This document shows, piece by piece, positions 1 to 13,000 of a DNA stretch of 64,000 nucleotides. The translations under genes and the position numbers were made by a program. Origin of the DNA: Ciona intestinalis (Eukaryota > Chordata > Ascidiacea > Phlebobranchia > Cionidae). The number at the start of each line of letters is the position of its first letter. The stretch's first letter is position 1. The notes under the pieces were generated by a model. The model ran no database searches. It was not told where the DNA came from and saw only the letters and a program-made list of their open reading frames with translations. The stretch is taken from positions 8,900,745 through 8,964,744 of the forward strand of contig NC_020166.2 of NCBI RefSeq assembly GCF_000224145.3, written 5' to 3'.

Positions 1-265
1 AGAGCGCCTGCTTCTAACCCAGAGGTAATGGGTTCAAGGGTCGCCGCTGCTACCATTATGGGTGTATGTGTCCTTGGGCAAGACACATAACAGCAATTGC
101 TCACACCCAGTGGTCGCTAATGGGTTGTCTAAATTATCAGCCATACCTAAAAAAGTCCAAAAAGATTGGCTAAAAAGCATGGCCTCGTAAGGTGTATGAA
201 ACAAGACATCCGTGTTATAACGACTGTGGATTTTCAATCCCGCGAGGATAAAGTAAGTTACGTTC
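1..265 (+). mobile_element. tRNA-headed composite SINE, 5' end outside window
   Basis: Starts inside the tRNA-like head: the B-box-like gggttcaag is at 31-39. The body follows (ctaccattatgggtgtatgtgtccttgggcaag, in parts) and then the tail with gtgtatgaaac and cgtgttataac. It resembles the composite SINE known from Ciona. Confidence 0.75.
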
Positions 266-1024
266 ATTCATATGACTAAACACACGTATAATACTAAAAC
301 CACTCTTCAGTATATAGTATTTATTGTTGTTTGCGTGAAAAGGAATAACACCCTGGCTCATTTAACTGCGGGTGATCACGTGATTATGATGCAATCGTTG
401 ACGTCATGGAAAATAAACATTTGTAAAATATACAACGTGCACGGTACTTTAACACCAATTTTACGACGCATATCCAACCACGCACAGTGCAAAATAAAAA
501 AATACTTTTCACAGTGAAAATATTGATCTATAGTAGGATGGGAATAGACGGGACCCCTTAAACACATAATATTCAAATATACTAAACGTGTTTTGAACAA
601 CTATCAACGGTCAATGGGAGTCGTGGGGACACGAGTTTATAATTCTTTAAATGTTCTTTGTACTACCAAATAGGGCGAAAAAATAGAATGAATAGGCGTC
701 CCATTTTACCCCACCCTACTATATTGGAACAGACCGGCGGTGCCCTGTAATAAGCCCAGTTAAAATATAGCGCCGCAAACGGCAGTAACAGAACCGTTTG
801 TTTAAAAGTTAACGCTTATGCGCTGAAACCTTATGGTCGTATCTTGTGTAAATGTTCAAATAAACGAACGTGATAGTACGTTCAAGAAAAAAAGAATGGG
901 CAATGTAAAGGAACCATATGAACTATAATGTGTTTCTTGGAGTATTTGGCAAACTCTTGCGGATGAACTATTTATCTGCATTTTAGAGAATTGTACTTAA
1001 AACACGTTCAGGTTGTGTATCTTA
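266..1024. other. spacer downstream of Kv2
   Basis: Holds one MITE, a perfect CRE-like TGACGTCA at 399-406 and an E-box cacgtg at 377-382. No exon seen. The Kv2 3' UTR probably occupies its right part. Confidence 0.6.
531..721 (+). mobile_element. MITE family A, full length
   Basis: About 190 bases between terminal inverted repeats of about 31 bases. The consensus left end begins TAGTAGGGTGGGGGAAGATG and the right end is its reverse complement. The element is flanked by TATA. No coding capacity. Confidence 0.85.
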
Positions 1025-4000
1025 TTATACGGTTGTGTTTTGTTTTAGTTTCCCCGCATCATCCTCAAGGACAATATTTATTACTTCGCTTGTATGTTGC
1101 ATCACTCGGTCGATTTCGCTGCTCGTTTTGATTAAGTCTCGAATTGCGTCATCTGCGTCATCAATGACGTCGTCAATGTCGAACACGTAACCGGGGGAAG
1201 AAGGCGACTCTCTTTTCGAGCTCGAAAATTTCTTTGACTTTTCCGGTTTCGAATATTCGTTCAATCCTTTGGGCCTGTTGTCGCTCTGTGATTTTAAACA
1301 AAGTGGTTTTGTCTCTTCTGGACAACTTGATCTGCTAAGAGCGGAACTTACACTATATACTTGACCATTGACATTACTGTTATGCTCCGAGCCGCCATCT
1401 TTATCTATTGAAGTAACTGGACTGAACTCATGATCTGAACTCCACCCTTTAACTCCGTGCACGTTTTGTATATTTCGCCGGTCAATATCTAGATCTCTAG
1501 AGGAAATAAGCGGTAGAACGTCGTTTCCCGTTGAACCTACGCTATCTTCTATTGCTCCGGGGACAGGAGGCATATCTGGTGAGGTCTGTAACTCAAAACT
1601 TCTCTCCTTGATCATAGCGAGCATCGGGGCCTTTGGGAATAAATTAGAAGGGAAGTTGTTGTGTGGACTGGTTGGCGTTCCACCGCTGTCGATACTTTGC
1701 TCTTTGTACGAGTGACTGCCGTGACAAATAATGTCGTCTGCCGTACCTGAATAAATGAATGAATGAAACTTTTTTCGACATTCGGTCACAATAACGAAGA
1801 ACGGGGGTAAACATAACTGAACTCTTGAAGTGCATGAAACGGAGTAATACTCAGTGGTACCATGTGTAGATATGCTGGTACTATGGAGTAAGATGGATAC
1901 TGTAAGCACATAATATCTCACCGTTTTAGAGTCATGAGGATTCGGGTATATATATTTCTGTAAATATTCTTTGTTTTCGAACAAATATGACGAACAAACA
2001 CAATGAAAACATGCATCATCTTCCACACCCATCATATTTAAAGACAATCAAAAATATTCAACAGATTTCCTCACGAATTCCATAGACCGTTGTAAATTTT
2101 AAAATACGATCAGGATATTTTGATAATATTTGCTAAAAGTGTCTCATTTTACCCCACAGTTCTTTATATTGATATAAGTAAATCTAACCTCACCTGGTGG
2201 GGCGCTTAAAACCACCCCTGTGTCATCCGACGAAGCACTCGTGCTAGCATCAAGGCTTACGAATGAGTCTACAGAATCGTCGCCGGTTGTTCGATTCCTG
2301 AAGTGAGGCCAATGCGGGCTGTGGTCAAGGAACTTCGGGGTTTCTTGGAAACTGTTTGCGGAGTCCGGAGTGTCGGTTTCCCGCGGTAAATCTCCGTTTA
2401 GGACGGCGTTTGATTCCACGGAAGTACTTCGGAACAGCTTGGTCGGGTCCTTTGATGTAGTTTGCTGGTTGGAACAATATTCTTTCACGCTTCCAATGTC
2501 GTAGCCCGAGTCAAACTCGCTTCGTTTTTCCGGCATTACCGTTCCTCGTCTGCGTGCATGAGCGCCCACTACCGTATCACAAATTACGTGAGTAAGGTCG
2601 CGTGGTGACGAACTGTTCTCTCCAACATACAACTCGTCATCGCGACTTGTAAAGCTCGGGTTCTCAATATCAAACTCATGATTTTTATCTAAAACAGCAA
2701 AGAGTTTATAAAACTGTCTATTAAAAAATAGTTTATAAGAAGGCTATAACTTTCACATATTATTAATACCAATTAAATTCAATTTAACACTGCCTGTTTC
2801 CGAAAATGCGTTTTTTGTAGTAGGGTGGTGGGTTAAAATGTGGCACCTTGTATTCTAATTTTTAAGACTCCCATAGATATTGTGTGCTCAAGGTGTCCCA
2901 TCTTACCCACCCTACAATATATGCATAAATAATTATACTTTCACCCACCGTGTGCCCCATTGTTCTGGTTGCTGTTCCTTTCTAACCCATTATGCTTTGG
3001 TGACGTCACATTGTTTCCGACTTCCATTGTGACGTTGTATTCAGGGGGTTTCCCTAAAACTTCAGCTGACGTATCACCCACGTCCACGAGACACATTCCC
3101 GAGTTGTTTTTTTCATTTTCGCTCGCCATTTCGGCGTGACTTAGATAGGCCACGTGTTCTGGTGACGTGTGTTTGGAACCTGTTACCCTGGAAACGATGA
3201 TGATTTGTAAAATGCGCGAGTGAATATGCAAAAAAAAAATATAAAAGGGGGCGAAATTCAAAACTTGTTTATTTTTAAAAACAAAAATTCAAAATTCCCC
3301 ATATTTTAATGCACGATAAAAATTATAAAAAAGGTTTTTTGTAGATGCACGGGTTATAACACTAATAAGATTCTCACCTTCCATCAGTTATTTCAGCGAA
3401 CTTTGTGATTTGGTTTCCTTGGTTTTCTATCGAAGCTTCGTTTAGTTCAATTGACTAGAATAAATGGTTTGTTGGAAATTGTATTTAGCTCGTCTTACCC
3501 CACAGCACTTTACTTTAAGTAGGGCTCAGCCACGATTTTAAATTAAACCCCACGACTTTGCATTCATAACGTATTTTAACATCCGTCGTTTTGCTGTGGA
3601 AACTTAACAAGAAACCGGAAGCTTAAGATAAATTTAAAACTACAAAAACGATTTGGAAAACTATCAGAATATTACGATTTTTTAAATTTCTGACAATTGT
3701 CGTTTTGTTGTTGACTCTTTATTTGTTTATGTAATACAATCTTCTCCATCGTTTTTAAAGAGATAAACAAAAAAATATGTTACATACTATCTAGACACCT
3801 TTAATATTTAGACTCCAATAAAAGCTTCTTACCTTCGCAAAAACGTCTCTGAGGTTCATGGTTACAATGCTACCATTGCGTTTAGCGCTCTCCAGTGCTT
3901 CTCTTCTCTTAAGCGCCTTTTCTTGTCTCTTCTGCTCTTTGTAGAACTCAGAGAAATTGTTCACGATAATTGGAATAGGCAGGGCGATCACTAATACACC

Positions 4001-7000
4001 GGTGATGCAACAAATACCACCAACCAGTTTTCCTGATAGAAGAAATCATTATACTCGGCATAAACTTCATGCTTGAAGAAAATTCGGGACATGAACGGCA
4101 TGGTAATGCCTTTTGTTTTATCATCGAAAAAAAGGCAACTGATAGCAAAATAACACGAGAGTCTTGCTCATCCAGTTTAAAATAATTACCCTTAATTGTC
4201 TTGCCTAATAACACACTACAATATCAGTAGCAGCACCAAGCTGTGAACCTTGCATCCTCCGATTACGACATATCCGGGCGCTTACTAATGCTCTTCCACG
4301 ACGCAGATAAATTGGACGTTATGGAAACACCTTTTCTAGCCCAGATATTACGGATGTGAGGCGCGACGCTGCTATACCACTGTATGCGTCTGTTTTGGGA
4401 CAAGATTCTAACCGGCAATTGCTTCAACCCAGTGGTCACTAATGGGTGTCTAATATTTAGCGCAATTCAATTTTTTAAATGTGCCTATTCTCACCAAGTG
4501 TTAATTGTTTTTACAGCTTAATTTATACGGAATATTGTATTTTTGAAAGTAGATTATCATTTACTTACCAAGTAACGTCGTTGGAGAAATATCACCATAA
4601 CCCACGGTTGTCATGGTGATTGTAGCCCACCAAAACGAAGCAGGGATACTGCTGAACTGCTTCGGATTGTCATTTTTCTCAGCAAAGTAGGCGAGACTGA
4701 AGTGTTTGAGTAATGATATTAAAGAGTGTGTGTTATAACAGGTTGTTTGGGGTAATGGGCCAAGTCTGGCCTAAATCCCAGGTCCCCATGGACCTCACCC
4801 ATACAGAATAGAATATAACAGGTTGTTTATATAATGCAGCACCATCGCTCCAAAATAATCACTCATAAGTTACATTCGTGGTAACTTGGAAGCAGTCAGG
4901 AAGTGTATGAAACAGAACACTCGTGTCATACTACTGCCGTTACATTTAGCACTTATACATATTTTAACTACTTTTTTATGACTATTTTTTACATTCGTGG
5001 TATAACTTATAATCAGGACGATTGAAACGAAACGCCCGTGTTATAACGGCTGTCGTTTTCCGGTCACATGAGGTTAAATAAGTTACACTCAGCATTACAG
5101 TATACGTATTTGAACAACAATTTTGTGACTATATTTGTTGCGAGCGATTTAACGGATACATGAGCAGTGCTATTCTTCTAATTTTAGATGTGTCATTTTA
5201 CTTGAGTTTAAAAGCATTTTGTTTCTTTGACACATGCGGCTCGATTTAGAAATTTATTTTTGCGCTGGTTTTTAAACTTGGCAGAATTTAATCAATCGAG
5301 CTTTAAACGTATTGACATGATTCATCCTGTAAAATTCATAAAACGACAAGCAAGCAGCTTCTTATGAATAATGAATAAGCAAATGCAATTGAACCCCTTA
5401 GTCCTATTTTTGTATTACAGCGTTATATTTTGGTATTCAATCTAAAAGTATTAGTAGAATTAAGAACCACGAAAACGATTATGTTATCCGTCGCGACCGT
5501 CGACATAATTACATTTATAAATAATACAGCGTCGGGTTTTGTATTTTAATTTATCAAGCAGGATTATAGTACTGTAGAGTAAGATGGATACCGTGAGCAC
5601 AGAATCTCATATTTTCGGATCATGTTTTGAATAATTAACGAAAAATCACCGTGAAACTAGAGTCGCAGGCTAACAGTTATATAATTCTGTAAATTTTTTT
5701 TTGTTTACTACTAAATGTTAAAAGAGGAGGGAATGAAAACATGTCCTATCTTCCCCCATTCTAAATACTTTTCATAAATGAATCTATTTATGATGTTTGG
5801 ATATAGTGTATGGTACAGTAGGGTGGGAAAGATGGGACACCTTTTAATTCTATTTTCTCGTCCGCTTTAGTAGTAAACAAAGAACTTCAAAGAATTTTAA
5901 AACCGTATCCTTACGACTCCCATGGATCGTTTTTAATTGTTTAAACTTTATAACACGAACAGGATATTTGGATATTATTTTGCTAAAGGTGTCCAACCTC
6001 ACCCCACAGTTCTATATGTTCTGCCTATAAATTTTAGAGCCGGGTTTGGTCTTTTAATCTTTAGAGCAAGATGAGGTTTATGAATGAATGAATAAATGCA
6101 TCATATTTATCTTCGCGTGGCCGAAAAACGACAGTCGTTATAACACTATACCATTTATGTTACCTTGTGGGTGATTATTTTCTACGGGATTTTTTTACCT
6201 TGAAAACATCATTATCCCGATAGCGAGGAACAGCATGAGCAGCCCAAGTTCGTTGTAACTTCTTCGGAGTGTGAATCCGAGAGATTGGAGTCCAGTAGAG
6301 TGCCTGGCCAGCTTAAGGATTCGCATTATTCGCATGATACGAAAGATCTGAATTATGCGGCGAACGTTTTGAAACTGAAGGATCTGACTGTTTGACTTGG
6401 TGAGAAATAATGTGATGTAGTACGGCAGAATAGCTGGAAAGAAACAACAGTATTACTGCATGGCGTCTCATAATATGAAGAACTGATTTCCTTGTGCATT
6501 ATTTTTAGCAAGCTGTTATCAAAAGCTGGCTTATATAAAGCGATATAGATTTTTGACATTCTTTCTTTTATTTGTTTATTCATTTATTTTATCTATTCAT
6601 TCATTCATTCATTCATTCATTATTTTATTCATTCAATCATTTATTCATTCTTTCATTCAGGTAATCAACCATGCATTTATCGATCCAATTATTCGTTCAT
6701 TGAAACATTCATTCATTTATTTTTTTATTGACATATTTATTTAATCACCCATTTGTTTGTTCGTTTATTCACTCAATCATTCATTTATTCGTTCATTTAT
6801 TTATCCATACCTTATTTTCTCCACTTACCAAGTNNNNNNNNNNNNNNNNNNNNNNNNNNNNNNNNNNNNNNNNNNNNNNNNNNTTTATTCATTCATTCAT
6901 TAATCCATACCTTATTTTCTCCACTTACCAAGTAAATCAATGATATTCAGCGGTCCTTTGAAAAACTTCCATTTATTTGGTGATGACATGAACCTTAATA

Positions 7001-10000
7001 AATACTCCATGGTAAACCATGCGATGCAAACACTCTCTATGTGGGCGAGCTGGGGGTTGTCGAAACCGTCCTTGCCTGTTAACATGTTTTATTTACTAAA
7101 AACAAAAAAAAGAAAGAAAAAAAATAACCGCCTACCAAGTTAGAAGTTACATTATTTACCGAAAATCAGAAAAAAATGTTAACAAAAAATTTAAAAATAT
7201 ATATATATAATTGCCAAGTTTGAAGTTACATATGCCGTAATTACATTACAAAAAAATGACCCCCCCTTAACAAATTAATAAAAACAAGTTAATTACCCAT
7301 GAAGTTACATACGTACGTGGTAACTCTTTAGCGGGCAGGAGGTGTATGAAACAGAACACCCGTGTTATAACTGCTGCTGTCTCTGATCCACCATGCGAGA
7401 ATTTAAATCTTTATTTAAGTCATTTTTTTAAACAAAAAGCGGAGTTGTATATGTTTTGTTATTTGTATTTTATTGTTGTTGCGTGTGCAGCCTTCGTTTT
7501 TACTTTATAAGATCTAAAAATGTAATCATTATTTTCACACATTGCCATTTAAATTCGAAATTTCGAAATTTTACCCTGACTGTACATTTCTATTTTAGAA
7601 CGATATTGCCCTTGATCGAATGAAAATATTTTATTAGATTATATTGGCCGGATTAAAATGGGAAATCGTGTTTAATAACTTGATTTATCAATCGTGTAAT
7701 AACACAGTGTATGTATGCCTTTGTCTGATTTTCATCTGATTTTTTCAAATTCGTTCGTTTTGTTTTTGACTTCCGTATGTCATTGGAATTTATTGAATGC
7801 AATTAGTATGCTTCGTTTCGTGAATTGGTAATATTGATTATCAGTCTTTGTACCTCTATATAAAGTTGAGTTCACTCTGTATTGTTAAAATAGAAATCAA
7901 TAACTTGCGTTAGTGTCTGTCAGATCAGGCGCACAGAATGTTCATGTAAACCACATTGGTGCGGATAAAAATAAGTTAATCCCAGGTCCAATCAAAACAT
8001 ATCAATCAAGTAACGTCTAAGCTTTTGAAGGTTTAAATTATCCGAGATTATAAAGATGACTGTACGAATTGTTATTAAAGTATAACTTACCCTGCAGCCC
8101 GGGGACAGTGTTGAGTGTCAAAGCGACCGTTGATAGGACAATAAACAAGACGGATACGATCGCAATCACCTGTAAATTCCAATTGAATAAACTCATGGCA
8201 ATACTATTATTGGGATATAGTGAGGTGGGGGAAGATGGGACACATTTAGCACAAAATATATAAATATCCTGATTGTGTTTTAAACAAATAACAACGATCT
8301 ATGAAAATCGCTAGGACAAGGTTTTACAATTCTTTGAATGTTTTTTGTTTACTACCAAAATGTACGAGGAAATAGAATAAAAAGGTGTCCCATCTTCCCC
8401 CATCCTACTATACATGACCCACATAACTAAATAAATATTTAACAAAAAACTGTAAAACATGATTAAACCTCAAAACGTACAGCCCGCGAAGCGTTTTGTT
8501 TAATTGATGAAATGATATATCGTCATATTCTTATATTTGAACTCTGAATAATTTTTCGTTCAAGAATCCTGCATTGTATGTTCACGACTTCAAAAGAGCG
8601 TTGTTAATTGTTTAAAACAAGATAAGCAAACATAGGATATTACGTGTTAAAGATATCCCATCTAACCTACAGTACTATATATATATATAACCATTTAATT
8701 ATGAACTCTAAAATCATCCGTTAAAATGTAGAATAAACATCATTTGTAAAAGTGGTAAACCAAAATTTATGTAATAAACCTTTGCTGCGAGTGAGGAATT
8801 CGGTTTTTCCATGAGATCCCAGACCAGTTTTCGTCGTTCAGCACAACACATTCCTCTAAAATCATCTCCCTGTCTTTCCCTGATCGCGTCCGCTTCTCTC
8901 CTGCGGGATTTTAATAAAACCAGCATTTTAGGCAATCCGACCGCAAAGGAGAAAATTTCTCAACTCAACTGTAATCAGACAACAACCGCCAGCTGATAGC
9001 GATAACATCTTTGAATGGTGTCAAAAGATTTGTTTTTGCAACTTGGGGGTGGAAAACAAAGTCCACCGAGTATCGGGGTGTTTGTAAATTGATATCAGCA
9101 TGCTGAATAATTTAAACCAAGCTTATGCATAGCCGACTTTAAAATCAAAAGTCGATGAAAATAAGATTATCGGCACCGACACCAAGGAACGGCTTTTACT
9201 TCGATAAAGGTTCTTGAAAATGAATCGTATTTACCAATTTTAAGTGACTTTTAGTTATACCAGACAGTTGGGTGTTAATATAATGCTGTTGGGTAAGATG
9301 GGACATCCTTAGCACTTAATATCCAAATATTCTGATCGTGTTTTAAACAATTACCAACAGTCTGTGGCAGTCGTGAGAATACGGTTTTATAAGTATTTGA
9401 ATATTCTTTGTTTACTACCAAATGGGACAAATAACGAGAAAATAGAATGAAAAGGTGTCCCATCTTCCCCACGTTACTATATTTAACATAATTCTGCCAA
9501 ATTTGCAGCTAGCAAAGATCAGTTCTCGGTTTATTATATGGCCTATATACTCAATGTATTCAGTAGGCCATGCGTGTTTATACAATTGTTGGCTCTTAAC
9601 TAACCTGAGTTCTTCTAAAATCTGCTCTTTCTTCTGATGATAGCGAGCTGTAAAAAAAAGATAACTAAAAAAATATTTTACAAAAAATCAAAACAGGATT
9701 AAATTTAGTACTTCTACATATTACCTGTTCAATTATACACGCAAATATTAAACTATACGTTAAATAGAATGAGAGTAGAATTTAATGACCAGTTAAATAA
9801 AAAAAAACTCACAATAAAATGGCGCTGTGTAACATAACAAGTAATTTGGTATAAGGACCAGATGCCACGAAAATAAACAAAAATTAAATTATTCAGCAAG
9901 TAGAGTGGGGGAAGACGGGACACCTTTTAGCACATAAAATCCAAACACACTGATCCTGTTTTAAACAATTAACAAAGGTCTATGGGAGTCGTGAGGATAT

Positions 10001-13000
10001 GGTTTTATATTTCTTTGATTATTCTTTTTTACTCTTAAATGAGACGGGGAAATGATATGAAAAGGGGTCCTAAATATAAAAATATATATATATAATAGGG
10101 TGGGGGAAGATGGGACACCTTTTCATTCCACTTTCTCGTCCCATTTTGTAGTAAACAAAAACATTCTAAGAATTCTAAAACCGAATCCTCACGACTCCCA
10201 TAGACCGTTATTAATTGTTTAAAAGGCGGTTAGGCTATTTGGAAATTATGTGCTAAAGGTGTCCCATCTTCCCCCACCCCACTATATTGCCTAAATAAAA
10301 TTGTCAGTCAAATAAAACCACAAGCAATATGGTGGTGTTTAATAAAACGCATTGCCAATCCATTGGACATGCAACACGTATGAAGTTTATAAAAAGCGAC
10401 TCTTAACTTAAAAAGCGAAACATAGTAATCATCAAAACGTAAACTTGCTGAATAATTTAAACACATGCTTGGAGGGAGGAGAGAAAGATGGATTCTTTTT
10501 GTACACAAGTTATACAAGGTTAACCCATTAAAGTTTGTTATGAGAAAATACCCAATGTTTCCTAATTATATTAAACTGCGATGGTGATCTGGTTCTATAC
10601 GAAAATGCAACGGATAAATATCAAGTCCAACCAATTATAATAAAAGATATATATAAAGTAAAAGAGTGGGGTAAAATCGGATTATTATCATTCTATTTTT
10701 TTTACGGAATTCTATAACCGTAGTCTCACTAAAAGGTTGCTGTTATTTATTAAAAACACAATCGGAAAATACAGAACGGTATCCCGCGTCTGAACCCAAT
10801 ATATTAAATATCACGCTGTTAATTATTCAAAACATGATCGGAAAGTATGGGATTTGCTGCTTCTATCACACAGTATTGTGCAACAGAAATGATACAGACT
10901 AAAAAAATATATATAGTAGGGTGGGAGAAGATGGGAAACCTTTTCGTTTTATTTTCTTATCCCATTTGGTAGTAAACAAAGAAAATTCAAAAAATTATAA
11001 AACCGTATTCTCACGACTCCCATAGACCGTTGGTAATTGTTTAAAATACGATCAGGAAGTTTGGACAGCATGTGCTAAAGATTTCCCGTCTTCCCCCACA
11101 CTACTATTAGTTCTATATTAGTTATTGGTGCTCTTACCTTGACAGCAGGATTCAATGTAAATGTCGTCAATCCCCCAGTAATCAAGCTCAGCGCTAAATG
11201 CCAAAGCACAAATATCCTCTGGCATATGAAGCTTTCCCGTTCTAAACGATAGGAATAAACAAAAGCTAATGTTAAACTGACATTCGTATTTATCCGAATG
11301 AAGGAACAATTTATCATTATTATCGTTATATTAATTAACACATAATATTCAAATATCCGGATCGTGTTTTAAACAGTTACCAATGGTCTATGGGAGTCGT
11401 GATGATGCGGTTTTATAATTATTTGAATCTTCTTTGTTTACCATACCAAATGGGACGAAAAAATAGAATAAAAAGGTGTCCCATCTTTCTCCACCCTAAT
11501 ATACATTTTAAATTTCAAGACAGTTAGCCTAGTTTTCATCGATTTAAAAACAATCAACAGAAACCTAGATCGATTTGAGCTGGACAGGATACATAGATAT
11601 AATTAATTGACCGACAGTCTTGGAGTTAATATTGTTATACAACTTACATGTTTAAATCCTTTAAACACATTTACCCTAATAAAAACTTAATAACATTTTG
11701 GGGCATAAAGTGTAATATAAGTTAAAATAGTTTCTCTGTTTTTTACCAGAAGATCTATTTACTTATATTTTACTTTTGTCTATTAACAACGACAGCATAA
11801 TATTCAGTTTTTTCTCCGTTGGTATGTTTTTAAACCATTTTAAAGTTCAGTTTAAAATTAGATGCCAGCCTGTCCAAACCTAGGCGAGCAACTGACCTGT
11901 AAAAATTCAATATTGGAGTAAAAGCTCCGGGATGACGGTCAAAAAAATATTCGTTAGACGTTGGGTCGTGGTCGTCGGCGAGTCCCATAATCTCGCATCT
12001 AGTTTCACATTCTCTTAACTTGCCAAGCCTAGTGTGTGGAAGTTGCTCAAGTGTTCCCCACCGCACCTGAGGTAAAGGTAGTAATGTACGGTACTGTAAG
12101 GTAAGATAGACCTGACTACATATTGTTGAGGTGTAATATATATTTCAGAACACAAGGAACCGTTACGGCATTTGAGTGAAGATATGTGATACACCGCTTT
12201 ACCTAATCGTTTTTAATAATAAAACGGTATTTTAGAGTCGTACGGCTACGGTTTATAAATATTCTTTGTTTATTCCCAAATGAGACATAAAAAGAGATTG
12301 GAACGTGTCCCGTATTACCCCACGATTGTAATCAGAAAACCTAATATATTTTATTCACCTGTCCGCTTATACGAGTGACCATATGTATGATTGCTTTTTT
12401 TTTGTATGTGGACAAATTGGATAACAAATTAGTGACCACTAGGTTGGAGCAATTGTCATTAAGCCCAAATACACATATACGTATACAATGGTAGCAGTGA
12501 CAAGCCTTGGACCGGTACGCCAGACCCACGATGCCGAAAGTAAAATATATCTCCTTGAAATGTTTTTTTACGATATACTTATGCAGCCTAAGTATAAGTA
12601 TGGTATAACAATAACTTATATAGTTTACAACAGCACATTTTATATACAGTTATTGTTACAATCCAGCAGTTAAAAATGATTGACAGGATTTGATATGCCT
12701 ATATTAGACTGCTTTGTTTTGAAACCCGACATTATGCTATGCTTAGCACACCCGTGAGTTCGATCATGTATTTTGCTTGGAACAGTTAAATAAATTATAA
12801 AATAAATTTCCATCGTAAAAATGAATGACAGTTAATTATTTCACCTCGTGTATATATCCGCCAACGTTAAGCCGAACTCGTTGTCGTTTTTTTTGCTTTT
12901 CTTCCATGTTTTCCCCCTTCTCGCAACGTGTGAATTTTCGAGATTTCTTTCTTCGTCTGAAAAAACAAACTTGAAATTTCATCGTGATTATTTTAAGTTA

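Noticed and set aside
6553-6943. Open frames rich in SFIHSFIHS
   Set aside because: Translation of the ATTC microsatellite.
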